Part shown: in pieces, positions 26,587 through 34,911 of the stretch
Numbering within the stretch: position 1 is the first letter of the stretch
Layout: every line of letters starts with the position of its first letter
Source: Anaerohalosphaera lusitana
GTDB lineage: Bacteria > Planctomycetota > Phycisphaerae > Sedimentisphaerales > Anaerohalosphaeraceae
NCBI RefSeq assembly: GCF_002007645.1
Contig: NZ_CP019791.1
Span: 62,001 to 126,000, forward strand
Length of the DNA: 64,000 bases
Direction of reading: 5' to 3'
Position numbers and translations under genes: made by a program
Notes under the pieces: model-generated
Told to the model about the DNA's origin: nothing
The model's database searches: none
The model's input: only the letters and a program-made list of their open reading frames with translations

Positions 26587-26746
26587 GCTAAAACGGGATA
26601 AATGGACATAAAAGTGGGTGCTAAACGGGTGAAAGTGGTGGCGGTAAAGTTGTACATCAAACCCCGAGGCGAACATAGTGGACCATTCGAAGTATAGAAA
26701 AACCCAAGGGGAAAAGTGTAAATTTATTTGTAATCTGGAGTAAATA

Positions 26747-29700
26747 ATGGCTTTATCAGGTAGGCGAGTTGCTTTTGTTGTTTTTGCTTTTGCAGTTGTT
26801 TTGCTGTCAGCGGGAATATGTGCGGCACAACCGGTCAAGTTTGCCCGCTATCCGCACACGTTCGAGGGCAAGCTGGCGTTCACTTACCACGGCGACATCT
26901 GGGTCGCCAATGACGACGGCAGCGATCCGTACAGGCTGACAAACCACATGGCTCGCGACATTTACCCGCGTTTTTCGCCGGACGGCCAATGGATCGCGTT
27001 CTCAAGCAACCGCATGGGCAATTACGACATCTACCGCGTCCCTGTCACCGGCGGCGAACCGGAACAGCTTACATTTTTCAGCGGTATCGACGTGATGGCC
27101 AACTGGACGCCGGATGGTGAACGGATCATCTTCCGCACCGACCGCAGGGGCACGTGGGGCACGCCGCTTTATACAGTCGGCATGGACGGTGAACTGCCGA
27201 TGCCGTTAAACATGGACCGCGGCTATCACGGCATGATGAGCCTGGACGGTAAGTACCTGGCGTTCAACAGGCAGTCGTTCAGGTACTGGCGCAAGCACTA
27301 CAAGGGCAATCTGAGCACGGACGTATGGTTGCAGGACCTTGCAACGCATGAGATCACCCAGCTTACAGATACAAACCTGAAAAACTTCCGCGAACACCGT
27401 CAGGACGTGTACCCGATGTGGGGCGCGGACGGAATGATCTACTTCATGAGCGAGCGGGACGACACATATAATATATGGAAGATATCTCTCGAAGGCGGTG
27501 ATCCCGTGCAGGTAACCAAGCATGACAAGGACGGCATTCAGTATCCCGCGATGAGTCCGGACGGCAAGACGCTTACCTATGAGTGCAATTTCCAGATATG
27601 GAAGCTGGATATCGAGTCGGGCAGCACCGAGCAGGTGCATGTGGACCTGGGCTTCGACCCGAAGGAAAATCTGATCGAGTTCGATCACGTCAACAGCCAG
27701 GCGGACGGCTTTGCACCGTCGCCCAAGGGTGACTATACGGCTGTCGATTATCACGGCGAGATATTCATCGTGCCGACCGATCAGGAAGTCGGCGAGAAGA
27801 AACGTGTGACCAGATCGCCCTGGCGTGATCGCAACGAAAAGTATTCGCCGGACGGCAAGTACCTCGCATTTATGTCGGACGAGACGGGCGAGGAAGAGCT
27901 CTGGATATACGAGACTGAAACAGGCACCACACGGCAGCTTACCGATCAGGAAACGCTCAAACGCGGATACATGTGGTCGCCTGACTCGAAGCAGATCGCC
28001 CTGGTCGGTTCGAACAGGCTCTTCATCGTCGACGTCGAGCAAAGCACGGTCGAAGAAGTCGGGCACAACTCGGCCTACGGCTATTATCTCAACGACTGGT
28101 CGAAAGACGGCAAATGGCTGATCTACACCAGATGGCGCGACGACTACAACCAGGACCTGTACCTGTTCAATATCGAGACCCGTGAAGAATACAACATCTC
28201 GCAGAATCCGTTCTATGACGGTGACGGCAAATTCAGCGAAGACGAAAAGAAAGTCGTGTTCCGCTCGACACGTAACGGCGACCGGGCGAGAGTCTTTGTC
28301 GTATCTCTTGCCAAGGTGACCGTTGACAGGGACGATCCGCTGTGGCGCGAACGTGAAAAGAACGGCGAGAACGGCAAAGAGAAAAAGGAAGAAGATGAGC
28401 AGCAAGAGGATGCGCCTGATGAACCTGAGGAAGATGACGAAAAGAAGGACGACGAAGACGAACAGGCTGCAGTGACCGACGACGGCGGAAAGGCTCAGCC
28501 CGAAGATGAAAAGGAACAGGCCGAGGCGGATGACAGTGACGAAGGCGAAGAAGCCGCTGAAGCTGACGAGGCCGAGGAAGAAGAGCCCACACTAGTGATC
28601 GATCTGGACGGTATAGAACGACGTGCGGAGCAGATATCTGATAACTGCTATGACGTCGACAACCTGTTCGTCAAAGGTGACAAGGTTTACTTCACGGGTC
28701 GCGACGGCAGCGGCAGCGGATTCTTCTCACTGAAGCTCAACGGCGAAGGCGAACGCAAGATCGCCGGCGGCAGTTTCCACAACATCACGCCTACGGCGGA
28801 CAAAAGCAACGTCTTCTATAAGAGCGGCAATCATGTTTACAAGATGCGGATCGGCTCCAGCCGTGGTTCGCGAGTAAACTTCAGCTTCACCGTCGAGATC
28901 GACAAGCCCAAGGAATGGGCACAGATACTCAACGAAGCATGGCGCGTCATGAAGTATCACTTCTACGACGAGAACATGCACGGCTATGACTGGGACGCTA
29001 TCAGGGCGAAGTACACACCGCTGCTGGATTATGTCGGCAGCTACGGCGAAGTATATGAACTGGCGAACGAAATGATCGGCGAGCTGAACGCTTCGCATTG
29101 CGGCGTCAGCGGGCCGGAGAAGAGAATGCCGAACGCTTACAACAGCGCGATCCTCGGTTTCGAGATGATACCGGACGGCGATTACTACAAAGTCGATCAT
29201 ATCTACCGCGAAGGCCCGGCAGACAAGGAATGGGTCGAGCTGGAGAAAGGCGACTACGTGCTGGCGATTGACGGCGTGGACGTTCGGGCAGGTGAGAACT
29301 ACTGGAAAATACTCAACCGCACGCTGAACGATTATGTAACCGTAAAGGTCAGCGACGATCCCGCAAGCGGTGAGACGCGTGACGTGCGGATAGATTCGAC
29401 GAGCACCGGCGCACTCGGCAATATTAAGTATGAGGAGTGGGTCGAGAGCAACCGCGATTATGTTGAGAAGATCAGCGACGGCAAGATAGCCTACGTGCAT
29501 ATCAAGTCCATGAACAGGTCCTGCCTGGAAAGGTTCACGCAGGAGATCAGGCGGTTCTATGACTATGAAGGCATCGTGGTTGACATCCGCTACAACGGCG
29601 GGGGCAATATCGATCAGCAGCTTCTGGATATCCTGTCGAGGCGTGCGTACCAGTACTGGACGAATCGCTGGGCGGCTCCCGAGATGGGCAGACGGCATCG

Positions 29701-30157
29701 TGAGAGCATTGTCGGACCGAAGGTGATGCTGATCAACTGGGGCAGCGCGAGCAACAGTGAAGTGACCCCGCTTGGCTTCCGTGATCTCGAGCTCGGCAAG
29801 ATCGTGGGTAATCCCACAGCGGGTGCGGTCATCGCGACGGGCAGCTATCGCCTGATCAACGGCGCGAGGATACGGACACCGGGCGGCCTGGTGGTTCGAT
29901 ACAACCCGCTGCGTGAGAACAATTACGGGCTGAACCTGGAGAACTACGGCGTCGCTCCGGATATCTGGGTTGAGAACACGCCCGAGGACCGCATGAAGGG
30001 TTATGACCGCGAGCTGACTGTTGCAGCCGAAACGGCGATGGATATGCTTCGCGAACGAGAAGAGAAGATAACGGAAATGAAAGAAGCTGAACGCAAGAAA
30101 GGCGTTGAGCACGTGAGGTACATCAATTCGAATCACGAAAGTGAGGACGATGGCTAA
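26747..30157 (+). CDS. tricorn protease-like S41 peptidase, secreted
   Basis: Large peptidase that degrades oligopeptides. 1136 residues. A signal peptide (about 1-28, ending CAA) is followed by two WD/beta-propeller regions with repeated SPDGxxxAF motifs (SPDGQWIAFSSN, SPDGKYLAFMSD), then a linker of about 85 residues that is almost wholly Glu and Asp (about 540-625). The tricorn core, a PDZ domain and the catalytic domain follow. NASHCGV and NWGSASNSEV match the positions of the Ser-His and nucleophilic Ser of tricorn. Archaeal tricorn is cytoplasmic and lacks the acidic insert, so this is a bacterial exported variant. The next gene overlaps its end by eight bases. Confidence 0.92.
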   Translation: MALSGRRVAFVVFAFAVVLLSAGICAAQPVKFARYPHTFEGKLAFTYHGDIWVANDDGSDPYRLTNHMARDIYPRFSPDGQWIAFSSNRMGNYDIYRVPVTGGEPEQLTFFSGIDVMANWTPDGERIIFRTDRRGTWGTPLYTVGMDGELPMPLNMDRGYHGMMSLDGKYLAFNRQSFRYWRKHYKGNLSTDVWLQDLATHEITQLTDTNLKNFREHRQDVYPMWGADGMIYFMSERDDTYNIWKISLEGGDPVQVTKHDKDGIQYPAMSPDGKTLTYECNFQIWKLDIESGSTEQVHVDLGFDPKENLIEFDHVNSQADGFAPSPKGDYTAVDYHGEIFIVPTDQEVGEKKRVTRSPWRDRNEKYSPDGKYLAFMSDETGEEELWIYETETGTTRQLTDQETLKRGYMWSPDSKQIALVGSNRLFIVDVEQSTVEEVGHNSAYGYYLNDWSKDGKWLIYTRWRDDYNQDLYLFNIETREEYNISQNPFYDGDGKFSEDEKKVVFRSTRNGDRARVFVVSLAKVTVDRDDPLWREREKNGENGKEKKEEDEQQEDAPDEPEEDDEKKDDEDEQAAVTDDGGKAQPEDEKEQAEADDSDEGEEAAEADEAEEEEPTLVIDLDGIERRAEQISDNCYDVDNLFVKGDKVYFTGRDGSGSGFFSLKLNGEGERKIAGGSFHNITPTADKSNVFYKSGNHVYKMRIGSSRGSRVNFSFTVEIDKPKEWAQILNEAWRVMKYHFYDENMHGYDWDAIRAKYTPLLDYVGSYGEVYELANEMIGELNASHCGVSGPEKRMPNAYNSAILGFEMIPDGDYYKVDHIYREGPADKEWVELEKGDYVLAIDGVDVRAGENYWKILNRTLNDYVTVKVSDDPASGETRDVRIDSTSTGALGNIKYEEWVESNRDYVEKISDGKIAYVHIKSMNRSCLERFTQEIRRFYDYEGIVVDIRYNGGGNIDQQLLDILSRRAYQYWTNRWAAPEMGRRHRESIVGPKVMLINWGSASNSEVTPLGFRDLELGKIVGNPTAGAVIATGSYRLINGARIRTPGGLVVRYNPLRENNYGLNLENYGVAPDIWVENTPEDRMKGYDRELTVAAETAMDMLREREEKITEMKEAERKKGVEHVRYINSNHESEDDG

Positions 30158-30716
30158 GCCGGAATTCAGACTTGAGCTGCCGGGGTGGGTCGAGACTTAC
30201 CTCGGCAGTTACGGTGATAAGTTCGACAGCAGCGAGTCACGGATGCGGCTGGCTGTCGGGCTTAGCCGACGCAATATCGAAGAAGGCACGGGCGGTCCTT
30301 TCGGGGCCGCCATTTTTGCGCGCGATACGGGACGGCTGATCGCGACAGGCGTGAACATGGTGACAAGTCTCGGGTGCAGTATCTGGCACGCGGAGATGGC
30401 AGCGATCGCGCGGGCGCAGATGCGGCTGAGGACGTATGAACTCGGACGCGATGAGCCGATGGAGCTGGTCAGCAGTTGCGAGCCTTGCGCGATGTGCCTA
30501 GGTGCTGTGCCCTGGTCGGGCGTGAGCAGACTCATCTGCGGCGCGCGTGATGAGGACGCGCGGGCTGCCGGGTTCGACGAGGGAGCGAAACCGGCGGACT
30601 GGATCGATGAGCTGGCGCAGCGGGAGATTGAAGTAATTCGCGATGTATTGCGGAACGAGGCCGCAGCGGTACTGGCAGACTACGCAGCAGGCGGGGGCGA
30701 AATCTATAACGGTTAG
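30150..30716 (+). CDS. nucleoside/guanine deaminase family protein (CDA fold)
   Basis: Zinc-dependent deaminase, 188 residues from the ATG at 30150 (GAGGA upstream; it overlaps the tricorn gene). The zinc motifs are HAE (WHAEMAAIA) and PCxxC (SCEPCAMCLGA), with GGPFGAAIF before them. The order and the block WSGVSRLICGARDEDARAAGF are closest to guanine deaminase-type members. A tRNA adenosine deaminase would be shorter. An aromatic-poor C-terminal helix of 40 residues follows. Translational coupling to the protease has no evident metabolic meaning. Confidence 0.85.
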   Translation: MAKPEFRLELPGWVETYLGSYGDKFDSSESRMRLAVGLSRRNIEEGTGGPFGAAIFARDTGRLIATGVNMVTSLGCSIWHAEMAAIARAQMRLRTYELGRDEPMELVSSCEPCAMCLGAVPWSGVSRLICGARDEDARAAGFDEGAKPADWIDELAQREIEVIRDVLRNEAAAVLADYAAGGGEIYNG

Positions 30717-30869
30717 CGGCCGGCTTTTTTCGGCACCGCCAGCAGAGATTTTTTACTTGACTTTTTGCGGTTTTTGGGTATTAATGTAATTGATAACCCT
30801 TAAGTAAGCCATGGTCAGGTTATTGTGGCAGGGCAAGATTTAATATAGTCCTATTCGGAGGAGCATATC

Positions 30870-31772
30870 ATGAGATTCAAGGGAGTTTTTCTAGGCGCGG
30901 TTCTGATTGCAGCAGTTGGCGGGTTCTCTCTGGCGGGTGTCGAGACGAGCTATGACATCTCTGTTTATTACGGCTATGACAACCAGTTCGAATCGGACTC
31001 GGCAACAGACGGCAGTCCGGTCAGCTATGACGGACGATGGGCGGGCTACGAGCCGGGCCAGATCATAATCGCAGGTTCCACATGGGATGCGACGGCGGCG
31101 GCCGAGATCGATACCGTGAACGGCACTTACAGAACCAAGGCAAGCGCGATGGCGTATGTCGATGACAGCAGCGCCGAAGACGATTACTGGGTGATGTCCG
31201 AGGGCGTGATCAATATTCGCGAGACACTGACCTTTTCTCAGGCCACCACGGTCACACTGACCGGTTCGGTGCACGGCAATCTGGCGGCACAGGTGAGCCA
31301 TTCATGGAACGGCAATGCAAGTGCGTCAACTGACATTTCGTGGAACTTTGAGAACCCCGAGATATGGACGGAGGACCGCTGGTTCGGCTATTACAGTGAC
31401 GGCTGGTCGGCGGACGTGATTTGGAACGATGACGGTACGGCTTCGACTCTTCCGGGGACAGTGCCCAGTACACCAGATATAAATGAAACATTCAGTGTCG
31501 AAGTGGATGTGCCGGCGGGTACCATCTTGTTCAACATGGAGATCGAGTCGGCGGCGATGGCACAGGCATATCTGTACGGCGATGCGACAAGCGCTAATGC
31601 GGATGCACTGAGCGACTTCGGCAATACGGTGCTTTTCGAAATGCAGTTTGAACCAGGCGTGACGGTGACGAGCGAAGGCGGCCTGTTCCCGGTAAACGTA
31701 GTTCCCGAACCAGCGAGCCTGGTGTTTGTGACTGCTGGTGCGGCCTGCTTAATCCGTCGACGAAGAGCATAA
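30870..31772 (+). CDS. PEP-CTERM sorting domain protein
   Basis: 300 residues with a signal peptide (about 1-22) and a C-terminal sorting signal (VPEPASLVFV, a hydrophobic stretch, then IRRRRA) recognised by an exosortase. The body is Thr/Ser/Asp-rich with a beta-strand pattern and no catalytic motif, suggesting a surface or matrix protein. RBS CGGAGGAG. The closest landmark is a 30-base gap to a small membrane protein. No exosortase gene is in the window. Confidence 0.88.
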   Translation: MRFKGVFLGAVLIAAVGGFSLAGVETSYDISVYYGYDNQFESDSATDGSPVSYDGRWAGYEPGQIIIAGSTWDATAAAEIDTVNGTYRTKASAMAYVDDSSAEDDYWVMSEGVINIRETLTFSQATTVTLTGSVHGNLAAQVSHSWNGNASASTDISWNFENPEIWTEDRWFGYYSDGWSADVIWNDDGTASTLPGTVPSTPDINETFSVEVDVPAGTILFNMEIESAAMAQAYLYGDATSANADALSDFGNTVLFEMQFEPGVTVTSEGGLFPVNVVPEPASLVFVTAGAACLIRRRRA

Positions 31773-31802
31773 TACATTCAGTTAAGCTTCTAGAGAGGGT
31801 CT

Positions 31803-32057
31803 ATGGGTACGACCGGCTGGGTAGTTCTTGGCGTGGTGAATATCCCGATCTATGTCGGGCTGGGCTGGGTGTTTTTCAGGGACTGGGACGGTTTCTGGGA
31901 GGCGATCCGGTTCTGGCTGACGCCTGATGTTTTTTCAATGTTCACCGGTGAATTTTTCGATGACTGGTGGGCGGAAAGCAAACTTGCGGCATGGGTGATT
32001 CTCTGTGGAGCGTGCGTGATCGGTGAGGGACTGCTGATCAATACGATGTTTGGCTGA
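31803..32057 (+). CDS. small membrane protein
   Basis: 84 residues with two hydrophobic segments (WVVLGVVNIPIYVGLGWVFF and LAAWVILCGACVIGEGLLI) flanking an aromatic loop rich in Trp, Phe and Asp (DWDGFWEAIRFWLTP, EFFDDWW). RBS GAGAGGG. No family was recognised. It ends 38 bases before the stop of the convergent lipoprotein gene. Confidence 0.6.
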   Translation: MGTTGWVVLGVVNIPIYVGLGWVFFRDWDGFWEAIRFWLTPDVFSMFTGEFFDDWWAESKLAAWVILCGACVIGEGLLINTMFG

Positions 32058-32094
32058 GGGGTTTGAATGGGGCTGGCTGGCAAGCGGAACTTCG

Positions 32095-33135
32095 TCAACT
32101 TTTCCTTACCCACATGCGTTCGTTTGCAAAATCCAGCACAACAGTGGTGTTGCGGAAAAATTTCATGCTGATGGAGTTCTCGGCCTCCATGTATGGGCTG
32201 TTTTCCGGCAGTATGATCAGCTCGGCGCTTGGGATTTTGAGGTTTGCGATTTCCAGGTTCTTGATACGCGCCTTGCGACAGGGAAGCTCGCCGAGAAAAC
32301 CCGAGCGGAATGTCGTTTTGCGTATGTCGACCGAACCCTTATCGAGTCCCAGCGTTTCGAATCCTTTTTCGCCCACGATCATGCCGTAGCGTCCGCATGT
32401 GTCGAACATCAGCTCCATGGTACGCCCGTAAAAAGGCATTTCTACGAACAGCTTGTCGTCGCTTATTTTCAAAGGATAGCTGTCCCAGTCCGCTGGCGTG
32501 TCGGGCTCGAAAGCATCCGCTGCGGACAGTTCCACTTCTTCGCTGACGTTGTCGAAGCCGACATAACTGAAATTCCTGAGCATGCCCAGGCCGATCAGAA
32601 AACCCTTCTGCCGCCAGACGGGCAGTCCGACAACTTTCACTTCCCACTGCATCTGCACGTACATGCATGGCGGCTCGACTATCTCAGCAGAGCCTATGTA
32701 CAGGGCGGGCACCTCACAAACGCCCATGTGCGCAGAATACCAGTCAGCTTCGCCGAGGGGCAGGACAGAAAGTTTGTTTTCCAGCACGGTCAGGCTGTTG
32801 GTGAGCACATAACCGGGGAAACCCGTATCCAGGAGTACCGAATATTCCCGTCCGTTGAAAAGTCTGCCCGGCACGGCAATGAGATTGATGTGATCAAAAT
32901 AGAAAGATTCATATCCGATGCGGGTCGGCTCGGGAAGCCTTATTTCACTGTAATCGAGCTGCTTAAAGGATGTAGAATTCGCATCATCCGAGGTTTTTTC
33001 ATACCCGTTGCTGTTAATCTGCGGCAGAGAAAGCAGTTTTTGGTCCTTCACGGCTGTCTTTTCGAGTCTGATAGTACAGCCCGCTGCCATTGTCACGGTC
33101 ATAATAAGTAATAACCTGATCAGATGTCTGAACAT
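32095..33135 (-). CDS. retropepsin-like aspartic protease domain lipoprotein
   Basis: 346 residues with a lipoprotein signal (Cys20 in MAAGC). Two retropepsin-like lobes are visible: the first has VLLDTGFPGYVLT, the second LMFDTCGRYGMIV. The hydrophobic-hydrophobic-D-T-G/C block is the catalytic Asp loop of aspartic proteases. The second loop has Cys for Gly, and each lobe has the downstream ILG-like turn (GLGMLRNFSYVGFD and VLDFANERMW). It may be an active single-chain protease or a ligand-binding derivative. A long frame on the opposite strand is a shadow. Confidence 0.72.
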   Translation of the reverse strand: MFRHLIRLLLIMTVTMAAGCTIRLEKTAVKDQKLLSLPQINSNGYEKTSDDANSTSFKQLDYSEIRLPEPTRIGYESFYFDHINLIAVPGRLFNGREYSVLLDTGFPGYVLTNSLTVLENKLSVLPLGEADWYSAHMGVCEVPALYIGSAEIVEPPCMYVQMQWEVKVVGLPVWRQKGFLIGLGMLRNFSYVGFDNVSEEVELSAADAFEPDTPADWDSYPLKISDDKLFVEMPFYGRTMELMFDTCGRYGMIVGEKGFETLGLDKGSVDIRKTTFRSGFLGELPCRKARIKNLEIANLKIPSAELIILPENSPYMEAENSISMKFFRNTTVVLDFANERMWVRKS

Positions 33136-33403
33136 CGCTTCCCCCCGGATTCAACCAGTACATTGCCGATTCTATCGAACCGCTCCCGTTGGGCAATGTT
33201 TCATCAGAGCAATTACTTGGGTGAGGAGCATATTTGGGGTTTTCCACTATAAAAACAGGAAGAACCTTGCCCTTTTGCTGGGATAAGAGGCTGGCGGGGT
33301 TGCATTTTACGGCTGTAACCTTATAATACATCCAAATTTAGCGGTCGTAGACCGGGCGGTATCTTTGCATCCTTCAGGGGGCCAGTTGCCGCGGAACTGA
33401 TGA

Positions 33404-33428
33404 ACCTGAACGAGTCTGATATTCAGGT
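33404..33428 (+). promoter_or_regulatory. hairpin in the leader of the RRM gene
   Basis: ACCTGAA and TTCAGGT are perfect 7-base complements around an 11-base loop, about 105 bases before the RRM-protein start. No T-run follows, so it is not a terminator. It could be an RNA structure for autoregulation or an operator. The rest of 33136-33532 shows no gene I trust. Confidence 0.35.
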
Positions 33429-33532
33429 CCGAACCCGAACAGTTTCGCGTTCATCCAATTCCCGGCCCCGGACGGATCTATTGTCGAGCCCCGGTTATCA
33501 AAATAGTCTGGCAACTATAGGAGCATTGTTCG

Positions 33533-34261
33533 ATGAACAACAATTTTAGGAATTTTGGTCTTGTTTGCGGGGGAATCGCAGGTCTTGGTTGTGTAGCGGG
33601 CGGAATCGCTGTTTTGACAGCGGCTGTTGCCTCAGGTGATGCGATTTTCTGGGGTATGGGTCTGTTTTTCGTTGGTATGGGCTTTTTCGTTGGACCGGCA
33701 ATGGTTATTTTGACGCTGGCGAATACCGAAGCCGTTGAAAAAGAGGTCAGAACCGCTCAGAAGACCGCAGGCAAAAAAGCGAGCACGAAAAAGGCTGACA
33801 CGAAAAAGCCGGCTAAAAAGGACAGCAAATCCGAGGCCAAAGGCGGTGAAGATGAGCCGGTGGTTATTTATGCAGGCAATCTGCCGCACGAGGCTGGCGA
33901 AGCCGAGATCAGAGCCGCATTCGAGGCATTCGGCAAGGTTGATTCTGTCCGTGTGATCACGCACCGCAGCGGCAAGAGCAAGGGTTACGGCTTTGTGGAC
34001 ATGCCCGACCGAGCCGAGGCTGAGGCCGCGATCGAGGCACTCAACGGCAGGGATTTCGGCGGCAGAAAGCTCAAGGTCAGCGAGTCCCGCTCGAAAGTAT
34101 CCAGACAGCGGGCACGCCGTAAGGGCGGAAATGATCGTCCGAAGGGCAAGAGTCAGCCGAATAACAAGCCAGACAATAAGCCAAGTGACGAAAAGCCGGT
34201 CGAGGTCAAACGCGAGCCGGAAGTTGTCGACTGGGACGCATCTGTAGACGACGACAGGTAA
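33533..34261 (+). CDS. membrane-anchored RRM RNA-binding protein
   Basis: 242 residues. Two membrane helices (about 8-32 and 37-64) lead into a Lys/Ala/Thr-rich linker (70-105) and a single RNA recognition motif with RNP2 IYAGNL (112-117) and RNP1 KGYGFVDM (150-157). An Arg/Lys/Pro/Asn-rich tail of about 60 residues is typical of RNA-binding proteins. Bacterial RRM proteins are normally soluble and about 100 residues. The membrane anchor implies RNA binding at the inner face of the membrane. Confidence 0.88.
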   Translation: MNNNFRNFGLVCGGIAGLGCVAGGIAVLTAAVASGDAIFWGMGLFFVGMGFFVGPAMVILTLANTEAVEKEVRTAQKTAGKKASTKKADTKKPAKKDSKSEAKGGEDEPVVIYAGNLPHEAGEAEIRAAFEAFGKVDSVRVITHRSGKSKGYGFVDMPDRAEAEAAIEALNGRDFGGRKLKVSESRSKVSRQRARRKGGNDRPKGKSQPNNKPDNKPSDEKPVEVKREPEVVDWDASVDDDR

Positions 34262-34303
34262 TGCGAACGGACGATCTGTCCGGCTGGCGATAGGAGAACT
34301 GCG

Positions 34304-34897
34304 ATGACAGTGGTTTCGGCGATTGTGCTGCTGTTTCTGATGATGGACCCGATCGGCAACATCCCGGTGTTTGTCGTCACGCTGCGCAAAGTCGAATCGA
34401 ATCGCCACACCTACATCATCGTCCGTGAGATGCTGATCGCGCTGGCCGTGCTGGTGGTGTTCCTGTTCGCGGGCCAGTACATACTGGACATACTGCAGAT
34501 ATCGCAGGCATCGGTAAGCATCGCGGGCGGGATAATCATCTTTCTCATCGCGATCAAGATGATATTCTCCGGCAGCGAGAAAATATTCCGCGGCAAGATC
34601 AAGGGCGAGCCGTTCGTCGTTCCGCTGGCGATACCGCTGATCGCGGGACCCGCGGCGATGACGATGCTCATGCTGATGATGGCCAAAAACCCGCAGGAAT
34701 GGTACAAATGGCTGGCAGCGCTGATCGTCGCATGGACGATCGCGGGGCTGTGCCTGGTATTCGCGGGAAAAATATCGCGGTTCATGGGTGAACGAGGCCT
34801 CAGCGCAATCGAACGTTTAATGGGAATGATCCTGACGACCGTCGCGGTGGAAATGTTCATCGGCGGAATGCGTCAGTTGCATATGATAAGTGAGTGA
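34304..34897 (+). CDS. MarC family membrane protein
   Basis: 197 residues with about six membrane helices. The block FLMMDPIGNIPVFV near the N-terminus and AIPLIAGPAAMTMLML in the middle are the two family signatures of MarC/YhgN/YchE proteins, whose function is unsettled. Despite the name it is not established as an antibiotic-resistance determinant. It precedes the MetX-MetW gene by 14 bases and is probably cotranscribed with it. Confidence 0.9.
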   Translation: MTVVSAIVLLFLMMDPIGNIPVFVVTLRKVESNRHTYIIVREMLIALAVLVVFLFAGQYILDILQISQASVSIAGGIIIFLIAIKMIFSGSEKIFRGKIKGEPFVVPLAIPLIAGPAAMTMLMLMMAKNPQEWYKWLAALIVAWTIAGLCLVFAGKISRFMGERGLSAIERLMGMILTTVAVEMFIGGMRQLHMISE

Positions 34898-34911
34898 CAG
34901 AGTATTTTTAA

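Noticed and set aside
27206-30136. Long minus-strand frames opposite the tricorn-like gene
   Set aside because: Both are Val/Arg/His-rich antisense shadows with no ribosome site. The plus strand has propeller and peptidase motifs.
32050-33111. 353-codon plus-strand frame opposite the retropepsin-like lipoprotein
   Set aside because: The minus strand has a lipoprotein signal and two Asp-protease loops. The plus frame has neither signal nor motif.
33014-33331. 105-codon minus-strand frame overlapping the start of the lipoprotein gene
   Set aside because: It would overlap the lipoprotein by 122 bases, has no ribosome site and no recognisable domain. It may contain a decayed gene, but that cannot be shown.
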